Shown in pieces: positions 50,740 to 62,058 of a stretch of 64,000 bases of DNA. Source of the DNA: Rhyacichthys aspro (lineage: Eukaryota; Chordata; Actinopteri; Gobiiformes; Rhyacichthyidae); the NCBI GenBank assembly GCA_036850595.1, contig CM072165.1:10116109-10180108 (forward strand). Reading direction: 5' to 3'. Every line of letters starts with the position of its first letter. Position 1 is the stretch's first letter. Position numbers and translations under genes: made by a program. Under the pieces are notes generated by a model, which saw nothing but the letters and a program-made list of their open reading frames with translations, had not been told where the DNA came from and searched no databases.

Positions 50740-51176
50740 ATTTCCCTCCTGTGTCCCGTCCCCGCTTCTAAATTCAAAACAAAACTGCTCCTCGATTTCC
50801 CGACCTGCACCGCGGCCCAGGGGGAGCAGCGACGGTTATAATAATAAATGAAATAAAATAAATAAAAATCACAGAAGCTATATTTTCGAGATTGAGACCC
50901 GGGGATTTGTGGGGCTGGGGAAGAGGGACAATTTGATGCAGGTCGACTATAGATGCGTGGCCGTTTGGCTCGGTGTGTGTCCGCGGTGTGTGTGCGTGTG
51001 TGTGACGGATGTGGACCCGGGCGGCGGAGGATGTTGGCGCCACTTTCAAATCCTCCTCGCGCACAGAAAGACTTCTCCTTCAAACTCTTTTTACACAACA
51101 CTTAAAGAATATTTCTCAACATTACGGGAAATATTTAAATCATTTTTTTACGGTTGGATTTTTTTTCCTTCCGAAG
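50740..51176 (+). promoter_or_regulatory. CpG-rich promoter and first exon of a presumed miRNA host transcript
   Basis: This segment is visibly CG-rich against AT-rich flanks. It ends in a strong donor, CCGAAG|GTAAGT, at 51176/51177. The next recognised features on the same strand are two miR-15/16-family hairpins about 1.1 and 1.4 kb downstream. No long conserved reading frame is present, so a non-coding host transcript is the simplest reading. The transcription start is not determinable from sequence alone. Confidence 0.45.
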
Positions 51177-52240
51177 GTAAGTGTTTTTATGTATGTTTTA
51201 TTTAATAATTTTAAAGGTAAGAAAAAGCAGTCAGTTTATTGTTAGATATGTGTTGCTAGGTGACGGTGTGGCTCGTTTGTAACGGCTGGTGTTAACTGAA
51301 CGCCGTGTTCCTTTGATGTAACGGATTACGGTTAAACAATGGCCGGACCCCTCTTAGTTTTGCGCGAGTCAAATTGTCCACTTTTACTCTTATAAACCAT
51401 CTAATGCTTTTTTTTTAGTCAATCATACACACTGTATTCACAAAACCCAACTTTAACCACTAGCAACTGCTTTATTTTTCATTCAGTAGCAGTTTTCCAA
51501 ATAATAGACGACGTGGAGTTAAGAGAGCGGACACTCCCCCAGACACAGCCCCCTCCCAAAGACCCCAGCCCACTTCAAAACATGCGACAAAATAGCCCTT
51601 ACAATCAGAGACTTAGGACATGTAACTCTAAATCATAGACTATTAAGTTACGTCCTGTACCAAAGGTAGACCAATGTTACCCTACGTGCTAAAATCTCTC
51701 CAATAAACCTGGCAACAGTTAGAGGCTATAGGAGTAAATTGTGGAAAACGTCGTAATGAAGGCTATTTGACTTAGAGATCAGCTTTGAATCGTTTAAATA
51801 AAGCAAAATGTATATTGTCATCAAATCTATATAATTTTCTGCAGGCTACATCATAGGCTACATATGGGGTTTAAGGTTTTGCTGGTAAAAAGCTCAAAGA
51901 AAATATCTTTTTTTTTTTTTTTTTTTTAAATAATTTGGCCTTATTTGTTAACCAGCAAAAAGTAAGTTAGGCCTAAATAAATGTAGTCAAACATGTTATG
52001 CACACTCGCATGGGATCCATTCTATTATTTACTTATAAAAAAAAAAAAAAAAAAGACTTTTTCCTCAAATTGATATCAAACTGGACAGTTGCGTTATTAT
52101 GAACCTCTTGTAGATGTGTACTGGCTGATTCTTTTGGAAGGCATCAATTTTGGCTCATTTCCAGTGTCCAAAGTTGTAAGATATTGCTTTATTTTGGTGT
52201 TTTAGGTATCACTGCAAACATGGAACACAGCAGCCGATCT

Positions 52241-52331
52241 CCAGGGCACGCTCTAGCAGCACGTCATGTTTTGCAGATTTCTGCTGAATCAATATCTCCA
52301 AATCGTGATGTGCTGCCACTGTGAGCCCTGG
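52241..52331 (+). ncRNA. miRNA precursor, miR-15/16/497 family (first of pair)
   Basis: A 91-nt hairpin. The 5' arm carries TAGCAGCACGTCATG from 52254, with family seed AGCAGCA at positions 2-8. The 3' arm CGTGATGTGCTGCCA pairs along its length, mostly Watson-Crick with G-U pairs. A closing stem is formed by CCAGGGC at 52241-52247 and GCCCTGG at 52325-52331. By sequence after the seed (CATGTTTTGC) it resembles the miR-15/497 side of the family. Position, convergent to bap18, matches mammalian MIR497. It targets G1/S regulators in mammals by family knowledge. Confidence 0.82.
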
Positions 52332-52589
52332 TCCCACTGCAGTGTCAGAAGTCACATCCGGACCCTGATGTGAGGAACCCACTCTGCCCTCTGTACACCT
52401 GTTCATTCATGTCTTTTGATACAATAAATAATGTAATAGTGGAATGAAAACCTAAATGCAGTATTAAATATGCAAGTGAATATGAGAATGTGGATTCAAT
52501 TAATGGCACCATCTAGGAACAGTTTGTGCTGTGTTTTTTTCACTTACAATTTTTGAATATATTAATTGAAAAGTGTTGAGGACAGAATT

Positions 52590-52667
52590 GTGTCAGGCTC
52601 TAGCAGCACGTCATTACTGGTATATCCTATGTGCACTACCAGTGTGTGATGTGCTGTTTCAGTCAGG
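52590..52667 (+). ncRNA. miRNA precursor, miR-16/195 family (second of pair)
   Basis: This hairpin lies about 350 bp after the first. The 5' arm begins TAGCAGCACGTCATTACTGG at 52601 and carries the AGCAGCA seed. The 3' arm CCAGTGTGTGATGTGCTGTT pairs with it across about 20 positions with few mismatches and a terminal loop around TATCCTATGTGCAC. The CTGGTA ending recalls the ATTGGC ending of miR-16/195. The order (15/497-type first, 16/195-type second) and close spacing match the mammalian cluster. Confidence 0.82.
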
Positions 52668-53061
52668 TACTTACTACTCTTCCTTCCAGCAGCAAGACTT
52701 ATCTTGGATCAGAATGCATCACCCAAGCCTTGTTTTAAATGTATTAAAAGATTAAAAAAATGATGCTACACTGAAAAAAGTGTAATTTTAGTCTCACAAA
52801 TAGTCATATAAATTCATTACATAAAGTGAGTTTACCTTAGTTTTGGGATGCCACAACAAAGAAATAGAGAAAAAAGAGAGGTACTCTTTAATAAAACAAG
52901 AGAACAGTCTAATGAGACCCTTCAGAACAACAATTGTTCTTCCTGCTGTGAACATAATACTGATAGATATTTTTCTATAAAAATAATAAAACCTAATTAT
53001 TTACACATGGGGTGGTATTTCTTTCTAATATTTGAAAGAAACAATTGAAAAACACAGGAAG

Positions 53062-54671
53062 TCAGCGGGAGAGCAGAGGAATGTCACTGGGATTCATGAT
53101 GAGACTGGAGTCCAGGTTTAAGTTATCTGTAGAAACAAAAAAAAATGTGGCTCATATTCTAAATAAGTCAATTTGGTTTTACTATTGTACACACATTCAA
53201 CCTAAATGACATGAACCTTGGTCAAAGTTGTTTAGTTTCTTGGAGTTGGATCCCTCACCGAGTCCCTCGATGTCCACGAGATCGCTGTTGACGTCCGAAT
53301 CATTCAGGGCGCTGAGAGTCACGTCTAAAACAAAACAAGATACACTGACTGTCAGTACAAATCACATTGATATAAACAGAATACTGCACACTATCCTTGA
53401 TATGAAAGAACATACAGAAATCAAAAGGCCCCTGAAGAGTCTACTTGTAATTCTGATTCTGTTAAATTTGTACTTCTATAATGATAGATTTCACAGGGAG
53501 GGGTATACTGTGCATTGTACTGAAAGAACATCAAAAGTATCAGCAGCAGAAGCCTATGTCTCAATGCAAATACTCCAATGTAAAAGTTTGTGACATGACC
53601 CTACTTCCTACAAACTCAGGCAGAAACAATACACAACAAGCTTCTAGCCAATTTAATTATTGAACCATTTAAATGAAAAAAAAAATGTACACAGCAGTTT
53701 TATAGGAATTATTTTAGCTGTGAAAGACTATGCTATACACACACAGCAAGATCATTTTGGAGGCAATGCGGTAGACTTTTTTACTATATTGAGGAGGTTT
53801 TGCTCACCTGCCGTCTTCTGTTTCTTTAAAGGAACCTGGCTTGAGGTTGGACTCTGAATTCCAGATGTGCTCACCACCTGACCAGTGGACACAGTGACTA
53901 GGCTGCCCTGTCTTGCCATGGCAGCATTTGAACTTTTCTTACTGGTCTTTTTAGGCCCATCAGAGGACCCCAGCAGGGAGCCTTCTTCATATAGCTTCCT
54001 TTTTGCAGTGCTCTTTGGCTGAGCTCTGGGGGAATATTAGAATCAGATTATTTACGCAGACAAACATACAGAATACCAGACATATGAGGGTCTTTACCCT
54101 GCGGGGCTGGAGTCGGCAACTGGATGAAGCTGCATGGTCAGTTCTCCCAGTTTGGTAAAGGCTGCTCCAGCCGCAGAGAAGATCTCTCCAACCTGTGGGA
54201 GCAATACACCAAGTACAAAAGTCAAATCCATGGACCATTTTAAGGCAGTATTTAAAAAAAACACAATCCACATCTTTTTTAATAATATTAACTTAAGTCA
54301 CAGTCAAATCCAGGTTTATTCATTTTTTCCCAACAAACTTTAACCACCTGTCATAGTTTCGCTGTCTACTGAAGACTACATCAGTATATGTCCAGCCCAC
54401 TAGTTACTTGCTGTAGCCTAGTGTACATCTCAAAAAAGTCTGTCCAAGACAAAGTAGTCTCCAAGACAGAGGGCAATTGGTTTAAAATTACTTTTACCTC
54501 TACATTGTTTTTATTGCATTTAATTGTAGCCTAGATATGCTACCAATCATTCCTTCTGATCTGTAGCATGGCTTTACTATTTAATATCTAACAACACAGG
54601 TATAAACCAGATTCTAATGAGACCAGAGGGTTATATCTGAAATTACTTACTTTAGTTGAAGCTGATGTCAT
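53062..54671 (-). CDS. bap18: chromatin complexes subunit BAP18 (SANT core absent)
   Basis: Five coding exons on the minus strand, 168 aa: 54651-54671, 54098-54192, 53808-54025, 53217-53324, 53062-53126. The start MTSASTK joins VGEIFSAAGAAFTKLGELTM and QLHPVADSSPAG, essentially identical to vertebrate BAP18 (C17orf49). The later block DVTLSALNDSDVNSDLVDIE is likewise diagnostic, and the C-terminus is DNLNLDSSLIMNPSDIPLLS plus a final Arg. BAP18 associates with BPTF/NURF and MLL/WDR5 complexes at H3K4me3 promoters. Between SSPAG and the basic KRKLYEEGS, the roughly 34-residue SANT core known from the family is missing; only a 72-bp intron (54026-54097) separates the exons. The gene converges with the miRNA pair. 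Confidence 0.88.
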
Positions 54672-55462
54672 TTCGTTTCTTCGGTAACAACATAGACTGT
54701 AAGTATTGTTTATACTGGAGCCGACAATGCCCTGAATGAATGTGGCTGCTAAGATGCTAACTCCAGTTAGCTAGCTGCTACTAGGAGCTCACACCGGGCT
54801 AACAAAGGCGTTCATCCGCTCAGTGTGACGAAAAGGGTCGGAAACATACTCCAGAATGGATATAAATATAAATAATGATGTAACACGAGTTTAATAGCGT
54901 TGAGATAAATCGTTATAATCCATAAATAGATCATAACACGGAGTGGGAGGGGTCGTAGGTTTACTGGCTGATGCTGGCTTCACTGACTTCTCAAATACTG
55001 GGATTTTAAAGTTTCGGAGGCAAGTAGGTACACGAGCTTCTGAATGTAATGCGATCTATGGAATTTAATCCTTGTGTTAAAGGTATAGATTTCACTTCAA
55101 AAAATTTCTAAGAACTATTTGGTAGCACCACTGTCTTCGATGAGCCAAATATTTTGAAATGGAGTGTGTACAGTATTTGCAATAGTCTAGTATGGATATT
55201 ATTGCATTTTTATATTGTGTTGTGCAAAAAGTTTATTTATCCAGGATATTTTTTTTTGAAGTTTATTAATATATTTTTAACAAAGTAATACAAAAGCCAT
55301 TCTTACTGTAATAAAAAAGATAAAATATAATAGAGGAGGAGGTATTTTTGAACCTACTGAACAAAAACTTCAATTTGTGGACACAATACATTACATACAT
55401 ATATATTACATAGATATATATATACCACGCATAGAGTGATTTAGACATGATACATTTCATTT

Positions 55463-58400
55463 CTATATTGTGATGCTGTTTTCGATGCGACTGGGCAGAA
55501 GAAACAGGTACTGCAAGTCTAGTCCCTCATTTTGACTCGAGATATGCTCCTCAACGTCCTTCAGCTCCTTTCTGAACTTTTCGATTAGTTCTTGGGCCTG
55601 GCTCTCAGTGAAATACTTTTCCGTGTACTGGCCCATTGGTATCTAGAGAGAAGATATGCCACACAAAAAGATTTATCCATTCATTTTATCTCATCAAGTT
55701 CTAAAAAACACCATTACACTCTCTACAATATTGAAAACAGATCTAATAGGTGACCTTAAAAGTACTTCCCAAGCCCCACAAATGGAGGTGTACCTACAGC
55801 GTCTGGTTGCGCTCGACCCAGGTGCCAGGTGATAGCCATCTGCACACAGGACTGACTGACATCCGGCAAGGTTGACATAATCATATCCATGGTAACAGCA
55901 TCCTTATCTGTTGGAGGGGGCTGTCTCATGGTGCAGGGGGTGTTGGGGACCCAGGCGCACCAATCAAACTGAAACATAAACATGGTTTCAATAGTCAACG
56001 TCCACATCCACTGGAGATTATAAGATATTTTAAGGTACCTGTCCGTTGTTAGTAGCAGCGTGCTGGGCGGTGCACGTAAAGATGACCACTGCCAGCAAAG
56101 TGGACAGCTCCTCTCGACTGCAGAGCGTACTGGGCAGACCTAAACATATACACAATATGAATGAATATGAAGAAAAAGTTAGATGTAGGCCTGGAAAAAG
56201 AGGATGTCTGACCAAAGTCGGGGAGCTCTGCAAAGCCTTCCTGTGTGATATCACTGATCCAGGCCTGGAGCTCCTGGTCCTCTTCAACATCATGGTCTGA
56301 CTTGTAGTACAAGCTTACAATTCCTGAAACAAAACTGAAGAAAAAACGTTCTCAAGTGATAGTTGTAAATAGTTTCTGTAACAGTTATAGTAGCTGTAAG
56401 TAGTGTATTAACCCCAATGTGGCCTAAGTTAAATTAGCAAATTTAATCAGATTTACACAAAAAATCTATACTGTGGAGCCATTGTTTTGGGTATACTATG
56501 AGGCCTTTTATTTTTATTACTGTACATATTCCTGCACATATCAGAAGTTACTTCAGTCATCTTTGTAAAGAAAGACATTTTCTATTGTAAAAAAGAGGAT
56601 TTACCTCGGCAACGTAATTAAAAGAAGTTAGACATGTTAAATGAGAGTAAAAGTCATATGACACATACAGTATAGTATGAGGAGAGTCTCTTCATTTTAA
56701 ATAAAAAGATACATAAAATATAGAGTAATAACAACAAAGGCTACAGATAAATGGATAATAAGTAGTAAATAAAGAACATAAAAGATCTCTTTAATCATTT
56801 TTTTTTGTATTTCACAGGTCTACATTAATAAAGTGACAAGCACAGCATGTGTTAAAATGTAGTGCCTTAAAGGTGCACAGACATCATTGAAACAGTGAAA
56901 AATTTTAAATGAAACTCTAGGTTAAAGGACAGACTCTGAGTTTGGTTCAAACCAATGTCTTCATGTCTTAAATACCCCAAATAGCAATGGTTTCACAGTG
57001 CACACATCTCATACGTGTTTTTTACCTGTGTATGGCTTCCCACAGCAGCAGTGAGTAATCCCTGTAGAAATATTTTGGGAGTCGATAGACGCCTCTGTCG
57101 GTGAAGTCGTAGCGTGGTTGCATTGAGCGGTAGGTCAGCACCTTGTATTCCCTTTGAGCCAGAATCAGCAGGCCATCTCCCCCTGTGGACACCACCTGTG
57201 CAAAAAACAATAGCATTACAATAGCACAATTATTTCACACAAGTTGGTGAATCTAGTTACATAGACAATATCAGCTAAAATAAAGACTTAATGCCGATTA
57301 TATTAGTTATAGCAGTCTTTAGCTTCCTTTATCATATAATTCTGTATTTTTTCAGTGGAAAGGCTTGGTTGCATTCACAGCTATAACAATGTGATACATT
57401 TTTAGATGTCAGACCCGTTTGAAGATGCCATCGCTGGAGATGAGCTGTGTGCGCCCCCTGCAGTTGATCTCCAACGTGTAGCGCAGATGAGGAGTCAGGA
57501 GCTAAATTAGAAACAGTCCTTATTTATTAATTTTCTGAAGAGCATGCGCTATTATAGTCCAAAATGGAGGAACTCTTCACTGATCTGTATGTACACACCT
57601 TGTATATGGGGTGCACTGCGGGGAGCTGTCTCAGAGTGGCCACACAGAACACCTCTACCACCAGGTGTGTGCGGAGAAGGTGAGACAGCAGCTGGAACAC
57701 CTGGAACTCCGAGTGACGGACCCAGGCCTTGGCCAACAGCCACGCCAGGGGAGGGTCTTTGGGTAAGAAAATGGGCGTGTCCTCCCCTGGAGTCTGTCCC
57801 AGCTAAAGATAGGGTCAGAAAACATAAGCATTTACTGTGATTTTCATGTGTCATATTTTTTTTTGTAACATGAGCTGATGCAAATATGACATAAAGTCTG
57901 TGGCAATATCTTGAATGTAAGTGTTTATTGTTATTATAGTCACAATGATTATATTATAAGGTTCATCTATAAATCATCTAGTTAGAATAACAATATTAGT
58001 CTTTAGTTTGTTGCCTAAGCCTTGTACATATTTCAATAAATGGCTTAGAACATCCAGTAAAAACACAGCTTTTTTACAGGGATATGAGCCACGAATAGAG
58101 CAATTGTATTAACACCATAAAATATGTAAAATGTCAAGCACTTAAATCTTTTGACATGACCATTACTCGCGTCAACATTAAGCATTTTCCACTTTGTAGA
58201 CCTCGTACCATTGGTGGGCCTCACATATTTGTGCTCTATGTCATGTAAACAATTTATTTAAATGGAAATGGTGGTTACATCCTGTTTACAGACTGACTGA
58301 AAGTGTGTTGATATCGACCCACCTGTATAGCAATAGGTATGAGTCCTTCATCTGGATGTTGGTACAGGAGACAGAGGGGAGCTGCTATGTACTGTAGTTG

Positions 58401-60080
58401 ACCCTTAATGGTGTTGGCAGGGATCCCTTCCATGATGGCGTAGTCCAACAGATAGATGTTTCCTGCCTGGACCGGAGAGATGTGTATAAGAAGAGGACAG
58501 TGTTAAGAACTTTTGTTTGATGAAATCCTCTACAGACAAAGGTAACAGGCGCTGCACCTTCAGCTCTTTGTCCAGGTTGGTTTTGGGCGACAGGGAGCTC
58601 TGCACCATATCTGCCGATACTGGGAAGTTAGATGGAAGTTTTGTGCACTGTCGGATCATCCTTGGGTTACAGCCGTTTAGACACTGGTAACCAAAGAACC
58701 AGTCTTCTTTCCAGTGCTCCATACAGTACTCTGGCTCAAGTGGAAACAGTAAAAGAAGACAGCTTAGATCACACTCAAAATACCATGGTCATTATGTTCA
58801 ATAACACGTATTATATATCACAATAGTCCGATATACTCTGGAATAGACTCGATGTAACAGAAACTCTAAAAACTAGGACACACTGCGAGTACCTGATGAA
58901 AAGGCTTTTAACCAGTTCTTTTGTCAGCTGACACTTTTCAGGACACCAGTCAAAGAGGATAAATAAACCGACTGAACGGCTAGTTCCACATGTAACTCAC
59001 CAGCTATAGAACTTCGGAGTTTCCAGAAAATGCGTCTGAAATCTTCCAAGTCGCTCCAAGACTTTCCAAACCTGATGGTGAGCTTCTTTAAAGACAGTTC
59101 TATCAATCTGAAACATCAGGAAAATGAAGAACTATTAAGCATTATGTTATTTATTTAGGATTTCTTACGAGTTCATCTGTGTGTATGTGGACCACCTACG
59201 CAAAATGTAAGGAATATTCAAAATCGCTTCTCTTCTCGTTGTCAAAGCGGGCGTCTTGGGGTAGATCAGATTCAGTTTTAGCGTCGATGCAGTGGGGAAT
59301 GCCTGGAGCCCAGCTTAACCATCTGGAAAACACACAGCGTCATCAGTGAAGAGGCCACTTACAACAAAGCACTAGGATAGAATCTGTGTGGGACCTGTAA
59401 GTCTTCTGTCTCTCCTGCAGCTCAGCCTTTCTGTGGGCCAACAGCTCGGGGATAGAGTCATCCTTCAGTGTCTTAGCTGAACGACAGAAAACATGTTCAG
59501 ACAGTCAGGCGGAGGAACACTAGAGTTTTATGGTCTGTTCTGGTTACATTCTTGTTCACCTTCAATACGAGTCTGTTTAGATTTTGAAGTGAATTTATGT
59601 GAAGAATATAAACTTTGGGGTGTGTAAATACGTTTTAGTGTTGTGTTGTCCTACCAGTTCCCTCTCTTATCTCCAATCTGGTGTTTCCGATAAGCCAGCG
59701 GTAACAGGGGAACGTCGATTTGAGTCCTTGAGGTGATTCGACGGTCACGTAGCGACAGAACCAGTTGTCCTCTACCCAGTATTTCTGTTTTTCCAATCGC
59801 ACCATCAGCAGGGCGCCTAAAGGGGAGGGACTTGTCACTTTATATTGGTCCACCTGATGGAGAGAGTTAAAAAAAAAAGGCCAGAAATCATGGTGTTTGT
59901 CCAGGAACAAATGTGCAACAAGTCAACACTCACTGCTCCTCGACAGAAGTCCAGGCCGGGGTTGTCCAGCAGGGTGCGCTCACTCTCCCCGTCTACCCCC
60001 ACCAGGGTCACGTAGATGTAGTTGTTGGTGCCTGCATATTCCGATGTTCCTGTTGCCACGGTTACGGTGTAGGTTTCCAT
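55463..60080 (-). CDS. alox12: arachidonate lipoxygenase (ALOX12/15/5 family)
   Basis: Non-haem iron dioxygenase that inserts oxygen into arachidonate and related fatty acids. Fourteen exons, 669 aa (minus strand, 5' to 3'): 59934-60080, 59655-59853, 59395-59476, 59200-59322, 59001-59107, 58558-58730, 58323-58466, 57599-57802, 57415-57501, 57026-57195, 56213-56334, 56039-56139, 55798-55968, 55463-55642. The N-terminal PLAT/C2 domain begins METYTVTVATG. Iron ligands are visible: two His in SHLLRTHLVVEVF (about 366 and 371), His and Asn in TAQHAATNNGQ (about 546 and 550) and the C-terminal Ile of IENSITI. Numbering is close to human ALOX5. The C-terminal half (PNTPCTMRQPPPT, WHLGRAQPDA) looks most like ALOX12/15; the PLAT domain looks more like ALOX5, so the symbol is tentative and rests partly on position beside bap18 and pelp1. 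A possible AATAAA (minus) lies at 55262-55267. Upstream exons may extend it (see the next feature). Confidence 0.9.
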
Positions 60081-60677
60081 CTGGAAAACAGCACATAGCT
60101 CACGGACTGTCACACTGTTTAAAATGTTTTTTTTCCCCCTCGTCACTGTAACCAAGTTCTTGCACAAGGAGGGTTTCTGTTCAAACTGGGGCTGATTAAA
60201 CATGACCGAATGCATTTTTTAACAGATAACAACAAAATATGGGGCTTAGTGGAACTGAGTGGTTTGTGCAAACGAATTTACTCACATGGGCAGATCCAGT
60301 TTAGTTAAAAGCCTACTTTCAGAAGTAACTCAGGGGCACTGCAAGTATTTGTGTTTCAGACAATTAATTCAACGTTTGTCTGTAGATTTATATATGTATT
60401 ATTGAAGTAATGTATTATTGTAATGTATTGATGTACTGTATTTAATCCCTATGCTCACACAAATGGCCATGAAAAAAGTTAGTCTAAGATAAAAAGCACT
60501 AGAACAGTTTTAGGACAAAAGGTTTAACATTTTACATGTTATAAAATGTGTACATACTTTGTCATTATCATAAAAGACTAAGTGATTTTTTTTGGGTCTT
60601 CTTTAGTTACTTTTAAAACTTTTAATATCTTTCTTATTTATATATGGATAAATATGTGTGGTGGGGGCTATTGATAC

Positions 60678-62058
60678 CTCCTGGCCGGGGTCCATGGAGT
60701 CTTTAGAAACGTCTCTGCTCTCAAGCACCTTTGCCTGCACTCTGTAATCAGAACACAAGAGACTGATGATTAAAAAGATTACCACAATGATCAAAGAGGA
60801 TGTTTTTTATCTTTATTATACACCAGCAAGGTCTTTGTGCAGATAAGGACAGGCTGGTGTTGAGGACAGTTTTTCCTGTTTGTGATCATTTGAATATCTT
60901 TTTTAGTTACACATGTAAAAAACAATGCAAATGAGCAGATTAGAGTTGGACAGTGACATCTCCACTGGAATAACAGCAAACACATTAGATGAATCCTTTT
61001 CAAACATTACACATTTGTCTGTTATTTGTACATACATTACTAAATTGCAAAAACTAAATGTAATGCAGACTAAGTAGCAGCGTTTGTGGGAACTTTGTCA
61101 AGAGCTATTTCTGTCAGAGCAGTGGCTTTGTTTCCACATATTTTTGCAACTTGGTCTTTTACATTTGTAACTTAAAGGCACAGTTTAAAAAAAAAACTTG
61201 ACCTATTCATCAATGCAGCTACTTTTGGAGAGGTAACAGAGGGGTAAAGGCTGTAAATACTGTTTTAGCTGTGTTAAATGCACTTTTATGTCCATTGTAA
61301 CGGAAAAAATCTAATAACACACCTTTGTCTCAGTCCAGTTTATATCCAGGTCTCGATTCCTCTGCTCAATATGTTCTTCTCATCCGGCCGACGAACATCA
61401 TGTACTTGCCGCATGCCGCTGAACTGTTTTCCCTCCTCTCAACCTGCCACATACATCAGGTCAAGAGAAAACACACCCACAGCCGCAGAAGGGAAGTTAG
61501 AGCAATGCGGGGGTTGCACAGATTTGATCAGAGGAATGTGAGAAGGTGGGAGAGGAGGGGACGGTGAAATCCTGTAAACAGCTCGGAGGCAAATAATGGT
61601 AGAGATGGTTAGGATAAGAGCGAGTGAAATGAGAAGCCAAAATATGTGCTCAAGTAAAAGTTCTGCCTACCTCTGCATTCGTTTAGCTGCATTTACACTG
61701 TCAAAAGGTGCCGGAAAGGAAAAACAGGTAGTTTTGTCACACTTGATAAACACAGGAATCTAAAGGGCGAACAAAACCTGTCTTGTTTTGAGAAAGAACT
61801 AAAACACCCAAATACAGCATGAAAATGATGTTAATGCTAGTATTTAAATGTTAAGAGGACAGATAAACTCAAATGAAAAGGAATAATGTCAATAAAGAAG
61901 TGTTTCGACTCACACTTGGTGCATAGCTCAGTGTGGGAGGGGTCCTCGGTGAGCTGCGACATGGGCCAAGACAAACCGAGTGTGTCGCAACAGGATAGTG
62001 GAGCCTTGTCTGAGAGGCCCAGCTGGATGAAGTCATATTTGGACAGTCCTGAATTCAT
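60678..62058 (-). other. candidate upstream exons extending the lipoxygenase N-terminus
   Basis: Three exon-like segments read in frame into the first PLAT exon. 61916-62058 starts at an ATG (MNSGLSKYDFIQLGLSDKAP and onward, 47 codons) with donor AA|GTGTGA. 61671-61697 is a 27-bp microexon encoding VNAAKRMQ. 60678-60741 encodes VQAKVLESRDVSKDSMDPGQ, then Glu, with donor GAG|GTATCA. Phases match (2, 2, 0) with no stops, giving about 78 extra residues. A shorter alternative begins at MDPGQE in the last segment. The first donor used here is weaker than the overlapping AAGT|GTGAGT, which would give a stop. No family match is recognised for the extension. Confidence 0.4.

Noticed and set aside
50712..51101. 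129-aa minus-strand frame over the CpG-rich patch
   Set aside because: Low-complexity translation of CG-rich DNA; the convincing donor signal is on the plus strand.
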